64,000 nucleotides of DNA, taken from NCBI RefSeq assembly GCF_007096635.1, contig NZ_VKAA01000023.1:31449-95448 (forward strand), written 5' to 3'. The notes below the pieces were generated by a model. The model saw only the letters and a list, made by a program, of their open reading frames with translations. It had not been told where the DNA came from and made no database searches. The translations under genes were made by a program, and so were the position numbers. The stretch is from Mycolicibacterium sp. 018/SC-01/001 (GTDB taxonomy: Bacteria; Actinomycetota; Actinomycetes; Mycobacteriales; Mycobacteriaceae). Positions 25,690 to 35,889 of this stretch are shown here, in pieces. The first letter of the stretch is position 1. Each line of letters opens with the position of its first letter.

Positions 25690-26501
25690 CGTGAGGACCC
25701 CTCGTGCGGTGATGACCTGTGGCCGGGCTTTGTTGTCTGTGATGAAGGTGTGACTCGTGTGACTTCTGGTGGTGACGTTAGCGGTCGGGCGCCCAAGAGC
25801 CCGGTACCGACACGCACACACGTCGATCCGTGTCGCACGGCGGCCTCGAGGTCCCCGGACATGCCCGCCGAGAGTTCGAGCGGTCGCCCACACCGTTGTT
25901 CGACCCGCCGGCGCTCGTCGGCGAGCCGCGCGAACGCGGTGTCGGCGTCGGCGCCCAGCGGCGGGATCGCCATGAGGCCGACCAACGCGAGCGCTGAGGC
26001 CTCATCGACGGCGTCGCAGAGCTCGTCGATCCGCTGCGGCGCGTCGACGTCGATACCGCCGCGGCTCTCGTCACCGTCGAGGCTGACCTGCACGAACACC
26101 CGCAAGGGCGCGGTCCGCGCACCGCTGTGCAGCGCCTCGTCCGCCGATCGGGCAAGCGCGGCAACGACTTTGGCATTGTCGACGGAGTGCGCGGTGTGAG
26201 CCCACGTGCCGATCGAGCGGGCTTTGTTGCGCTGGATGCGGCCGATCATGTGCCACTGGATGTCGTGCGCGAGCAGGGAGAGCTCGGCGACCTTGCGGGG
26301 GGCCTCCTGATCCCGCGATTCGCCGAAAGACCGGCAGCCCAGGCGATACAGCGTGGCGATGTCGGAGGCCGGGAAGAACTTGGTGACGGGCAAGAGCTCG
26401 ATCTCATCCGGCTCACGGCCCGCTGCTTCGGCGGCCCGGGCAAGCCGGTCGCGTACCCGGGCGAGGTTGTCGCGCAACTCCTGCGCGCGGTCGGCTGTCA
26501 C
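25686..26501 (-). CDS. yggS: YggS-family pyridoxal-phosphate homeostasis protein
   Basis: 271 residues from a GTG at 26501 that overlaps the pgeF stop (GTGA). The PLP-binding Lys is Lys41 in LLPVTKFFPASD. Other family segments are FGESRDQEAPRK, WHMIGRIQRNK and the phosphate-binding CVRVGTGLLGARP. The protein resembles the alanine racemase N-terminal barrel but has no racemase activity in known members; it keeps PLP levels balanced. A 30-residue polar extension after the barrel is unusual. Translational coupling continues at the 3' end into sepF. Confidence 0.92.
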   Translation of the reverse strand: MTADRAQELRDNLARVRDRLARAAEAAGREPDEIELLPVTKFFPASDIATLYRLGCRSFGESRDQEAPRKVAELSLLAHDIQWHMIGRIQRNKARSIGTWAHTAHSVDNAKVVAALARSADEALHSGARTAPLRVFVQVSLDGDESRGGIDVDAPQRIDELCDAVDEASALALVGLMAIPPLGADADTAFARLADERRRVEQRCGRPLELSAGMSGDLEAAVRHGSTCVRVGTGLLGARPLTSPPEVTRVTPSSQTTKPGHRSSPHEGSSR

Positions 26502-27211
26502 GACGCGGGTTCCAGCCAGATCAGCGACGCCAGCCGACCCGTCGGCGCGCCGCGGCGATGACTGAACAGGTTCCGGTCGGCGTAGGTGCACCGCGGATCG
26601 ACGTCGATCGCGGTGACGCCGAGCGAGCGCAGCTGGGTCGCGATTCCCGCGCGCAGGTCCAGCCCCGGCGTGCCGCGCTGCGTGCGGCTGCGGCTGCCGG
26701 GTAGCGCTCGCTCCACCTCGTCGGCCATCTGCGCGGGCACCTCGTAGTTGGGACCGCTGATCGCGGGACCCAAGAGCACCGAGATGTCGCCCACCTCAGC
26801 GCCGGCGTCGACCATCGTCTCGATCGCCCGCGTCACGATTCCGCCCGCGGCGCCGACCCGGCCCGCGTGCACCGCGGCGATCACTCCGTGCCGGGCATCG
26901 GCCATCAGCACCGGGACGCAATCCGCGGTGACCACTGCCAGGCCCAGCTGCGGCGTCGACGTCACCACGCCGTCGGTGTCGTCGAGGATCTCGCCACCGT
27001 GATCCACCACCGCCACCCGGGTGCTGTGGGTCTGGTTCATCCAGACCACCCCGCCGACCCCCAGCCCGGTGGCCGTGGCGAGCCGGCGCCGGTTGGCCGC
27101 CACTGCGGCCGGATCGTCGCCGACATGGTCACCCAGATTGAACGTGTCGAACGGGACCTCGGACACCCCACCCGCACGGGTGGTGGTGACTCTGCGCACA
27201 CGGAACATCAC
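26498..27211 (-). CDS. pgeF: YfiH/PgeF-family laccase-domain protein
   Basis: 237 residues of the polyphenol oxidase/PgeF family. Metal-ligand positions are visible: His in MNQTHSTRV, Cys in VTADCVPVLMA and His in AAVHAGRVGAAG. The usual HAGWRG motif reads HAGRVG here, with Trp missing. E. coli PgeF removes mis-incorporated L-Ser from UDP-MurNAc-dipeptide, and other members act on purine nucleosides, so a peptidoglycan editing role fits this cluster. It lies 18 bp after ftsZ and overlaps yggS. Confidence 0.88.
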   Translation of the reverse strand: MMFRVRRVTTTRAGGVSEVPFDTFNLGDHVGDDPAAVAANRRRLATATGLGVGGVVWMNQTHSTRVAVVDHGGEILDDTDGVVTSTPQLGLAVVTADCVPVLMADARHGVIAAVHAGRVGAAGGIVTRAIETMVDAGAEVGDISVLLGPAISGPNYEVPAQMADEVERALPGSRSRTQRGTPGLDLRAGIATQLRSLGVTAIDVDPRCTYADRNLFSHRRGAPTGRLASLIWLEPAS

Positions 27212-27229
27212 GTGCGACGGTACGTCGCG

Positions 27230-28396
<1,167 letters not shown>

Positions 28397-28461
28397 CGCA
28401 TCGCCCTTTCCTGCCCTGGTTGCCTGTCCTGACACGGATAACCGCTGCGACAAACCCTCAA

Positions 28462-28490
28462 TCTCAACTAGAGGCTTAGAGTTATGTCAA
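28462..28490 (-). promoter_or_regulatory. Candidate ftsZ promoter
   Basis: On the minus strand a consensus -35 TTGACA (28490-28485) is followed after 17-18 bp by TTGAGA/TGAGAT as a weak -10. It lies about 70-95 bp before the ftsZ ATG, so ftsZ has its own promoter downstream of the inserted hydrolase gene. Confidence 0.5.
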
Positions 28491-28584
28491 GTTGTTCCGT
28501 ACATGCAGAACGGTAGGGCCGGGTCACGCACATGCCGAGCAGGCGCGCCGCGTGTCGCGACAAAACTTCCGCTCTCTGCTGAGC

Positions 28585-29406
28585 TCACCGCGGCACCGGC
28601 GGATCGGGACTCACCGCAGCCGCGAAGCGCGCCGGGTCCTCGACGTGAGGGAGGTGGCCGACGCCGGTGAGCACCACCGACCGCATATCAGGCCGGTGCG
28701 GCAGGAAGCGTTGGTACGTCCGCTCCAGCCACAGGGGGCTCTGATCACCCCGGACCCAGATCATCGGGACAGCAGATGTGGCAACGGCCCGAACGGGGAC
28801 GAAGTCCACCGAGACGCCGAACCACGACGGGTCGAACTCGGCGAGCACCGGTTCGATGTTCTCTCGCATCCGCTCGCGGGCACGATCGTCGATCTCGTCG
28901 TAGGTGTTGCCACCCGAGCGACGCGCGTAGACGGACCGGTAGAACACCTCACCCCCGCCCAACCGATCGCCCCGGAGTTGCTTCATCTTCAGCCGTACGG
29001 TCGTCGCCAACACCGAACGGTCCATGAGCCGGGTGCTGTGAAATGGCGCCTCGACAACACAGAGCGACCGCATCCGAGCGGTCTGAGCGGGGGTACCGGC
29101 GGCCAGCGCCATCGCCACGCACCCACCTGCACTCCAGCCGACCACGTGAGCGGGCTCGCTGCAGACCTGTCCGAGGATGGATCCGAGATCGTCGCGGTGA
29201 ATCCGGAAGTCGCGCACCGGACGATGCCGCGAGCGGCCGTAGCCTCGCCGGTCGTAGATCACCACCCGGTGGCGCGCCGCCAGGAGGTCGATGACCGGCT
29301 CCCAGGTCGAGGAATCCGTACCAGTGCCGTGCACGAGGACAATCGGCGCGCCGGCACCGCGGCTCTCGTAGTACAAGTGACAGCCTGGAACTTCGATTGT
29401 CGCCAT
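28585..29406 (-). CDS. Alpha/beta hydrolase inserted between ftsQ and ftsZ
   Basis: 273 residues of the alpha/beta-hydrolase fold. The oxyanion segment is VLVHGTGTDSSTW near residue 23, followed by YDRRGYGRS. The nucleophile elbow is GWSAGG (Ser near residue 92). The acid is probably Asp in VRGDQSP, and the base His in GVGHLPHVE. No signal peptide or membrane segment is seen. The gene runs with the dcw genes, 53 bp after ftsQ and 188 bp before ftsZ. No such gene lies between ftsQ and ftsZ in M. tuberculosis, so this is probably an insertion. Its substrate is unknown, and nothing in the sequence links it to division. Confidence 0.88.
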   Translation of the reverse strand: MATIEVPGCHLYYESRGAGAPIVLVHGTGTDSSTWEPVIDLLAARHRVVIYDRRGYGRSRHRPVRDFRIHRDDLGSILGQVCSEPAHVVGWSAGGCVAMALAAGTPAQTARMRSLCVVEAPFHSTRLMDRSVLATTVRLKMKQLRGDRLGGGEVFYRSVYARRSGGNTYDEIDDRARERMRENIEPVLAEFDPSWFGVSVDFVPVRAVATSAVPMIWVRGDQSPLWLERTYQRFLPHRPDMRSVVLTGVGHLPHVEDPARFAAAVSPDPPVPR

Positions 29407-29459
29407 GGCTGACCACCCCCATGCACCGCGCCCGGCTCATGGACCATTCAACATCAGCG

Positions 29460-30335
29460 CTACTTGACTGTCGGCAGATCCGGGGAGGAGACGTCGTACG
29501 TCTTGCCGGGCTGGGTGAGCAGCGCCCCGAGCTTGAGCGCTTTCTCCTCGGTGCGGTCGGTGGTCCCCCACACCACGGTGCGCCCGTCGATCAACGTCAG
29601 CGTGATCGCCGACACCGACGGCGCCGACACCCGACCCACCTGGGAGGCCACCTCCGGCCGCAGCGACGTCACCACCTCGAGGGCCGCTTTGGTGGCCGGA
29701 TCGTCGGGCCCGGGGTTCTCGACGTCGAGGTACGGGATGCCCGGCGGTGGCGGACCGGTCGCGAAGTCGACGCCGTCCTTGTCGAACAGATGCACCCCGT
29801 CGGGATAGTCGCGCACGACGACGGGCACCCGCTCGACCACGGTGATCCGCAGCGTCGACGGGTACTCCCGCTGTACCCGCGCACTGGCGACCCGGCGGAT
29901 CTCGGCGACCTTCTCGGCCACCGCATCGGTGTCGACCTGCAGCAGCGGCGTCCCCGGCGCGACGCCCGCGACCGCCACGACCTCGTCCTGCGTCACCGCA
30001 CCCAGTCCGACGACGACGATGGTGCGCGCCGACATGATCGGCGTGAAATAGAGCAGCAGGCCGATGCCGACGACCACCACAGCGGTCACCGTCGTCCACA
30101 ACAGCATTTTGAGGCCGCGCACCCTGCTGCGGCTCAGCGTCGCGGTATCCGAGGGCGCCGGGCCGAGCGTGCGCCGTTTCGCTTCCCGGCGGGCCGCCTC
30201 GATCGCGGTGGCGCGGGCCTGTGCCGCGCGCCGCTCCTCCCGCTCGCGCCGGGCGCGCCGGCGCGGTCCCTCGACGTCGACGGGATCGGGTTCGGGTTCG
30301 GCTGCGGCGGGTGCGTCGTCGGTCGGTTCGGTCAT
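29460..30335 (-). CDS. ftsQ: Cell division protein FtsQ
   Basis: 291 residues: a long charged cytoplasmic N-terminus (about 1-75, Arg/Glu/Ala-rich), a single membrane helix at about 77-97 (LLWTTVTAVVVVGIGLLLY), then an extracytoplasmic POTRA domain starting SARTIVVVGLGAVTQDEV and the beta domain. It bridges cytoplasmic and wall parts of the divisome with FtsL and FtsB. The ATG at 30335 overlaps the murC stop (ATGA). Confidence 0.95.
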   Translation of the reverse strand: MTEPTDDAPAAAEPEPDPVDVEGPRRRARREREERRAAQARATAIEAARREAKRRTLGPAPSDTATLSRSRVRGLKMLLWTTVTAVVVVGIGLLLYFTPIMSARTIVVVGLGAVTQDEVVAVAGVAPGTPLLQVDTDAVAEKVAEIRRVASARVQREYPSTLRITVVERVPVVVRDYPDGVHLFDKDGVDFATGPPPPGIPYLDVENPGPDDPATKAALEVVTSLRPEVASQVGRVSAPSVSAITLTLIDGRTVVWGTTDRTEEKALKLGALLTQPGKTYDVSSPDLPTVK

Positions 30336-31762
30336 CGCTGCTCAGAAATTATCTCGGCCAGGATTTCCCTGCCCAGCAACGTCACATCGCCTGCGCCCAT
30401 GGTCACCACCACGTCGCCCGGCCTCGCGGCCGCGGCCACGGTGGCCGCCACCGTGGAGAAGTCGGGCAGGTACCGCACCGGTGCGCTGACGTGTTCGGCG
30501 ATCGTCGCGCCGCTGATGCCGGCCAGCGGCTGCTCGCGCGCGGCGTACACGTCGAGCACGAAGACCTCGTCCGCCAGGCTCAGTGCCTCCCCGAACTCCC
30601 GGGCGAATGTGGCTGTGCGCGAATACAAGTGAGGCTGGAAGACCACCACCGAGCGGCCGCCGGTCTCGTCGACCAATGCGCGCACCGCGGTGAGCGCGGC
30701 GGTCACCTTGGTCGGATGATGGGCGTAGTCGTCGAACACCCGCACCCCGGCCGCGGTGCCCACCAGCTCGAAACGCCGCCGCACGCCGTCGAATTCGGCG
30801 AGAGCAGCGAGCACGTCACCGGGCGGGGCGCCCACCTGCGTGGCCGCCACCAGCGCGGCCAGCGCGTTGAGCGCCATGTGCCGGCCGGGAACGGCCAGCG
30901 CCATCGCGCGCGGCTCGCTCTCCCCCGCCAGTGCCACCGTCGCCACCGCACCCGTCCCGCGCTGACTCCAGTCCAACAGCGTCCCGGCCAACTCCCGGTC
31001 CCCCTGTGTCCGACTGCCGTAGCGCAGCACCCGAATGCCCAGGGCCGCAATACGTTCGGCGAAGGCCGCGGCACCGGGGTCGTCGACGCACACCACCACC
31101 GCCCCGCCGGGGCGCACCCGCTCGGCGAACGCGTCGAACACCGCGACGTAGGCCTCCTCGGTTCCGAAGAAGTCCAGGTGGTCGGCCTCGATGTTGGTGA
31201 CCACCGCGATGTCGGGCCGGTACTGCACCAGCGAGCCGTCACTCTCGTCGGCCTCGGCGACGAAGAACGCGCCGCTGCCGTGGTGGGCGTTGGTGCCGGG
31301 CTCGCCGAGATCACCGCCGACGGCGAACGACGGATCGAAACCGCAGTGCTGCAACGCCACGATGAGCATCGACGTCGTCGTCGTCTTTCCGGCGGTGCCG
31401 GTCACCATCAGCGTCGTGTCGTCGGCCATCAGCTCGGCGAGCACGGCGGGCCGCAGGATCACCGGAATCCCGCGCCTGCGGGCCTCGACGAGCTCCGGGT
31501 TGGTCTTCGGAATCGCGGCGTGCGTGGTGACGACCGCAGTCGGTCCGCCCGGCAGCATGTCCAACGCCGACGCGTCGTGCCCGATGCGCACTTGGGCGCC
31601 GCGCGCCGTCAACGCCACCACCGCGCGCGACTCCTTGGCGTCCGATCCGGACACCGCAGCGCCGCGGTCGAGCAGAATCCGTGCGATACCGGACATCCCG
31701 GCACCGCCGATGCCCACCATGTGCACCCGCCGCAACTCCGGGGGCAGCGGCGCGGTGCTCAT
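30332..31762 (-). CDS. murC: UDP-N-acetylmuramate-L-alanine ligase
   Basis: 476 residues. The N-terminal Rossmann segment is HMVGIGGAGMSGIARIL, the ATP loop TGTAGKTTTT at residues 121-130, and the central metal-binding region includes EADESDGS. The C-terminal Mur ligase domain carries DDYAHHPTKV. It adds L-alanine to UDP-MurNAc in the cytoplasm, the first peptide step of peptidoglycan. It overlaps murG upstream and ftsQ downstream by four bases each. Confidence 0.97.
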   Translation of the reverse strand: MSTAPLPPELRRVHMVGIGGAGMSGIARILLDRGAAVSGSDAKESRAVVALTARGAQVRIGHDASALDMLPGGPTAVVTTHAAIPKTNPELVEARRRGIPVILRPAVLAELMADDTTLMVTGTAGKTTTTSMLIVALQHCGFDPSFAVGGDLGEPGTNAHHGSGAFFVAEADESDGSLVQYRPDIAVVTNIEADHLDFFGTEEAYVAVFDAFAERVRPGGAVVVCVDDPGAAAFAERIAALGIRVLRYGSRTQGDRELAGTLLDWSQRGTGAVATVALAGESEPRAMALAVPGRHMALNALAALVAATQVGAPPGDVLAALAEFDGVRRRFELVGTAAGVRVFDDYAHHPTKVTAALTAVRALVDETGGRSVVVFQPHLYSRTATFAREFGEALSLADEVFVLDVYAAREQPLAGISGATIAEHVSAPVRYLPDFSTVAATVAAAARPGDVVVTMGAGDVTLLGREILAEIISEQR

Positions 31763-32895
31763 CGGTGCGCCCGTCCACCGCGCGCCGCGCGCTTCTCGAT
31801 GGCCACCTCGAGCGCCACCTCGGCGACGCGGCGCGCCGCGTCGGGATGCCCCGCAAGCTTCGCCGCCGCCGTCATCGCCGCGAGCCCCGATCGGTCGGTG
31901 AGCAGGCCGGCGACCGTGGTGGCCACCAGGTCCGGGGTGAGGTCACGGTCCTCGACCAAGAGTCCCCCGCCCGCCGTGACGACCGGCAGGGCGTTGAGGC
32001 GCTGCTCGCCGTTGCCGATCGGCAGCGGTACGTACACCGCGGGCAGACCCACCGCGCTGACTTCCGCGACCGTCATCGCCCCGGACCGGCAGATCGCGAG
32101 GTCGGCCGCCGCGTAGGCCAGGTCCATGCGGTCCAGATACGGCACCGCGACGTACGGCGGGTCACCGGGTGCCGGGCTGCGCAGCTCCAGCGTGTTCTTC
32201 GGCCCGTGCGCGTGCAGCACCGCAATACCTTGGCGCGCAAGGGCTTCCGCAGCGCCTGACACGGCGCGGTTCAACGACTGGGCGCCCTGGGAGCCGCCGA
32301 AGACCAGCAGCACGGTGTCGTCGTCGGAGAAACCGAAGAACGAGCGTGCCTGCGCCCGCAACGCGGCGCGGTCGAGCGAGGTGATGGCGTCGCGGACCGG
32401 CACGCCCACGACCTCGACCGGGCCCAACCCCGGGTCCGGCACCGCGGACAGCACGCGGGCCGCGGAGCGGACACCGACGCGGTTGGCCCAGCCGGCGCTG
32501 GCGTTGGCTTCGTGGACGACGACCGGGATCCGCCGACCGGGGCGCACACTGCGCGCCGCCAGGTAGGCGGGTACCGCGACATAGCCGCCGAAGCCGATCA
32601 CGACGTCGGCCGCGACGTCGTCGAAGACCGCCCGGGTCTGCCGCACCGCCTGACGCACCCGCAGCGGCAACCGCGCCAGGTCCGCCGACGGTTTGCGGGG
32701 CAACGGCACCGGGGTGATCAATTCGAGGCGATAGCCGCGGTCAGGGACCAGTCGGGTCTCCAGGCCGCGGGCCGTGCCCAGCGCGGTGACGCGGACGCTC
32801 GGGTCGAGCGCGGTCAGCGCGTCGGCGACGGCCATCGCGGGTTCGACGTGACCGGCCGTGCCACCACCGGCGAGAACGACCGAGATACCGCTCAC
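31759..32895 (-). CDS. murG: UDP-GlcNAc:lipid I N-acetylglucosaminyltransferase
   Basis: 378 residues from a GTG at 32895 that overlaps the ftsW stop (GTGA). The N-terminal GT28 motif reads VLAGGGTAGHVEPAMAVADAL. The C-terminal UDP-GlcNAc site shows FGGSQGAQSLN, AICRSGAMTVAEVSAVG and YVPLPIGNGEQRLNA. It converts lipid I to lipid II at the inner face of the membrane. The stop overlaps the murC start. Confidence 0.97.
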   Translation of the reverse strand: MSGISVVLAGGGTAGHVEPAMAVADALTALDPSVRVTALGTARGLETRLVPDRGYRLELITPVPLPRKPSADLARLPLRVRQAVRQTRAVFDDVAADVVIGFGGYVAVPAYLAARSVRPGRRIPVVVHEANASAGWANRVGVRSAARVLSAVPDPGLGPVEVVGVPVRDAITSLDRAALRAQARSFFGFSDDDTVLLVFGGSQGAQSLNRAVSGAAEALARQGIAVLHAHGPKNTLELRSPAPGDPPYVAVPYLDRMDLAYAAADLAICRSGAMTVAEVSAVGLPAVYVPLPIGNGEQRLNALPVVTAGGGLLVEDRDLTPDLVATTVAGLLTDRSGLAAMTAAAKLAGHPDAARRVAEVALEVAIEKRAARGGRAHR

Positions 32896-34424
32896 CCGTG
32901 ACGTTGACCTTCCAGTGTGCGGGCCCGTCGGCCCGTATTGCGCTGGCCAGCACCATAACCGACGGGCGGGGTGGCAGACCGCACCGGGCGCTTCGCCGAT
33001 CGTGAGCGAGCGGGCTTGGGGCTGGGCTTGGCGGGCGGCTTGGCGGCCCGACCCGAGCGGGTCTTCAACCGGTCCCGCACCGCCTCGGCGCGCGTCGGTG
33101 CGTACGGCGCGGGCAGCGGCAGACGCAGGAACCGGTTGACCCGGTCGTCGCGGCCCGCGCGTAGTGCGGCCACCGCCTGGGGTTCGTGGCGCGCGGCGTT
33201 GGCCATGATGCCGATCATCAACAGCGTCGTCGCCGTGGAGGTGCCGCCCGCCGATATCAGGGGCAGCTGCAGCCCGGTGACCGGGAGCAATCCCACGACG
33301 TAGCCGACGTTGATGAACACCTGCGAGAGCACCCACAGTGTGGCCGTCGCGGTGAGCAGCCGCAGGAACGGATCGGCGGAGCGCCGGGCGATCCGCATAC
33401 CGGTGTAGGCGAACAGGCCGAACAGGCACAGCAGCCCGGCGGCGCCGACGAAGCCGAGTTCCTCGCCGACGATCGCGAAGATGAAGTCGTTGTGGGCATT
33501 GGGCAGGTAGTTCCACTTCGCGGTGCCCTGACCCAGACCGTCCCCGAACACGCCGCCGTTGGCCAGCGCGAAGCGCGCCTGCCGGGACTGATACCCCATG
33601 CCTTGGGCATCGGCGCCCGGGTTGAGCCAGGCCTGCACGCGTGCCGACCGGTAGCCGACCGAGACCGACAGGATGGCACCCGAGACCACCACCGCGCCCA
33701 GCGAGGTGAGGAACACCCGCAGCGGCAGACCGGCGTACCAGAGCAGGCCGAGCAGGATCACGCCCATCGACACCGTCTGTCCGAGGTCCGGCTGGGCGAC
33801 GACCAGCGCCAGCGCGATCACCGCGGCGGGCACCAGGGGCACCAGCATCTCCTTGAGCGAGGCGTGCTCCATGCGCCGCGCGGCGAGCAGGTGGGCACCC
33901 CAGACCGCCATCGCGATCTTCGCGAGTTCCGAGGGCTGCATGGAGAACCCGGCGATCACGAACCAGCCGCGGGAACCGTTGGACTCCTTGCCGATCCCGG
34001 GGATGAGCACCAGCACCAGCAGCACGATCGTGAACGCGAAGCTGCTGAACGCGAAGCGGCGCATCACCGCCACCGGCATCCGCATCGCGACGTAGAACGC
34101 GAACAGGCCGATCGCCGTCCACAGCACCTGCTTGCCGAAGACCGCCCACGGCGAGCCGTCCATGTCGTAGGAGTAGACGCCCGAGGCCGACAGGACCATC
34201 GTCAGGCCCATCGTGATGAGCAGGGCGGTCACGGCGATGATCAGGTGGAACGACGTCATCGGCCGGTCGAGCCAGGCGCCGATGCGGGTGCGCGGCGCGA
34301 GCGGGTCCCCGGTGGCCGACGACGTCGACGACGACGCGGCGCTCAGAGCGGGTAGGCCGGTCCCCGCGTCGTCGGCCGCTGGGTTGGCGCGGCGGTGCCG
34401 CAGCTTGGCGAGAATCGCGCTCAT
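32892..34424 (-). CDS. ftsW: Septal peptidoglycan polymerase FtsW (SEDS family)
   Basis: 510 residues with about ten membrane segments. SEDS signatures are visible, including KQVLWTAIGLFAFYVAMRMP and, near the catalytic loop, NAHNDFIFAIVGEELGFVG, with LPLISAGGTSTATTL near the end. A charged N-terminal tail precedes TM1 and a long basic, Lys/Arg/Pro-rich C-terminal tail of about 90 residues follows the last helix, as in mycobacterial FtsW, whose tail contacts FtsZ and FtsI. It polymerises glycan strands at the septum with PbpB. Confidence 0.95.
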   Translation of the reverse strand: MSAILAKLRHRRANPAADDAGTGLPALSAASSSTSSATGDPLAPRTRIGAWLDRPMTSFHLIIAVTALLITMGLTMVLSASGVYSYDMDGSPWAVFGKQVLWTAIGLFAFYVAMRMPVAVMRRFAFSSFAFTIVLLVLVLIPGIGKESNGSRGWFVIAGFSMQPSELAKIAMAVWGAHLLAARRMEHASLKEMLVPLVPAAVIALALVVAQPDLGQTVSMGVILLGLLWYAGLPLRVFLTSLGAVVVSGAILSVSVGYRSARVQAWLNPGADAQGMGYQSRQARFALANGGVFGDGLGQGTAKWNYLPNAHNDFIFAIVGEELGFVGAAGLLCLFGLFAYTGMRIARRSADPFLRLLTATATLWVLSQVFINVGYVVGLLPVTGLQLPLISAGGTSTATTLLMIGIMANAARHEPQAVAALRAGRDDRVNRFLRLPLPAPYAPTRAEAVRDRLKTRSGRAAKPPAKPSPKPARSRSAKRPVRSATPPVGYGAGQRNTGRRARTLEGQRHG

Positions 34425-34433
34425 CGCTGCCCG

Positions 34434-35885
34434 CTACCGGGTCGCGGCGCGCACGGCCGCCGCGAAGGTGTCGCCCCGGTGTCCGTAGCTGCGGAACTGG
34501 TCGAAGGAGGCGCCCGCGGGCGCCAGCAGGACCGTGTCGCCGGGTCCGGCGAGCCCTTCCGCGGCGTCGACGACGGCGGTCATGACGGCTTCGGAGACTG
34601 GGCCGTCCCCCGCGCGCACGACCCGGGTTGGAGTCACAGGAGTCACAGCTTTCTCAACCACCCCAGAATCCTCCCCCGCGAGCACCTCGACCACGGGGAC
34701 ATCCGGTGCGTGTCGTGCCAGCGCGTTCGCCACGACGGCACGATCTCGACCCAGCAGGACCACACCGACCAGGCGGTCCCTGACCGCCACCAGCAGCTCG
34801 TCGACCGACGCGCCCTTGAGCAGCCCACCGGCCACCCACACCACGCGGGGGTAGGCGGTGATCGACGCACGGGCGGCGTGCGGATTGGTCGCCTTCGAAT
34901 CGTCGACCCAGGTCACGCCGCCGGCGACCGCGACCACCTCGGCGCGGTGCCGGCCAGGCGCGAACGACGCCAGCGCCTGGGCCACCGCGTCCGCGGGCAC
35001 ACCGACCGCGCGCGCCAACGCTGCGGCTGCCAACGCGTTGAGCAGGCCGACCGGTCCGGCCACCGGAACGTCCGCCGTCTCGGCCAGCACCAGACGATCA
35101 CCGAACGCGTTGTCGACGAGGTGACCGTCGAGGACGCCCAGCTCCCCCGGACCCGGCTCGCCGAGCCGGAAGCCCACACGGGTCGGCGCGGCGCACCGGG
35201 CCAGCAGCTCCGCCGCGATCGGGTCGTCCAGCCCGCCCACGGCGATCGGCCCCGTCAGCGCTCGCGCCTTGTCGTGGGCGTACGCCTGAAGCGAACCGTG
35301 CCAGTCCAGATGGTCCTCGGCGACGTTGAGCACCGCGCCCGCATCCGGGCGCACCGACGGCGCCCAGTGCAGCTGGAAGCTCGACAGCTCCACGGCCAGC
35401 ACGTCGACCGGCTGCTCGAGCACGGCCAGCACCGGCTCGCCGATGTTGCCGCACAGCGCCGAGCGCCGTCCGGCGGCGATCAGCATCGCGTGCAGCATCG
35501 ACGTCGTCGTGGTCTTGCCGTTGGTACCGGTCACCACCAGCCACGTCTTGGGCGGGCCGTGGTGTCCGGCCCGGTCCAGCCGCCAGGCCAGCTCCACGTC
35601 GCCCCACACCGGGACGCCGGCCGCTGCGGCGGCGACGGGCACCGCGGCATCGGGCGGGATGCCGGGGCTGACGACGACGAGGTCGAACCCGGCGATCGTC
35701 GCCGCGGCACCGGCCGGATCGATCACCGCACCGCCCTGCTGCGCGTACGCCGTCAGCGCCGACGGGCTGTCGTCGGTCAGAGTGGCGCGGGCGCCGAGCG
35801 GGGTCAACGCGGCCAGCACCGCGCGACCGGTGATCCCGGCACCGACGACCAGCACCGCGGCGCCCGGCGAGAGGACCTGCGCCAT
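34434..35885 (-). CDS. murD: UDP-N-acetylmuramoyl-L-alanine:D-glutamate ligase
   Basis: 483 residues. The Rossmann start is VLVVGAGITGRAVL, the ATP loop TGTNGKTTTTSM at residues 119-130, and the C-terminal ligase region has TWVDDSKATNPHAA with the conserved Lys. It adds D-Glu to UDP-MurNAc-L-Ala. Nine bases separate it from ftsW and four from mraY, so it is within the main dcw operon. Confidence 0.97.
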   Translation of the reverse strand: MAQVLSPGAAVLVVGAGITGRAVLAALTPLGARATLTDDSPSALTAYAQQGGAVIDPAGAAATIAGFDLVVVSPGIPPDAAVPVAAAAAGVPVWGDVELAWRLDRAGHHGPPKTWLVVTGTNGKTTTTSMLHAMLIAAGRRSALCGNIGEPVLAVLEQPVDVLAVELSSFQLHWAPSVRPDAGAVLNVAEDHLDWHGSLQAYAHDKARALTGPIAVGGLDDPIAAELLARCAAPTRVGFRLGEPGPGELGVLDGHLVDNAFGDRLVLAETADVPVAGPVGLLNALAAAALARAVGVPADAVAQALASFAPGRHRAEVVAVAGGVTWVDDSKATNPHAARASITAYPRVVWVAGGLLKGASVDELLVAVRDRLVGVVLLGRDRAVVANALARHAPDVPVVEVLAGEDSGVVEKAVTPVTPTRVVRAGDGPVSEAVMTAVVDAAEGLAGPGDTVLLAPAGASFDQFRSYGHRGDTFAAAVRAATR

Positions 35886-35889
35886 CTCG

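Noticed and set aside
28950..28975. Sequence resembling the DUF559 repeat inside the inserted hydrolase
   Set aside because: Only about half of the 30-bp core matches and the palindrome is missing; likely chance in GC-rich coding DNA.
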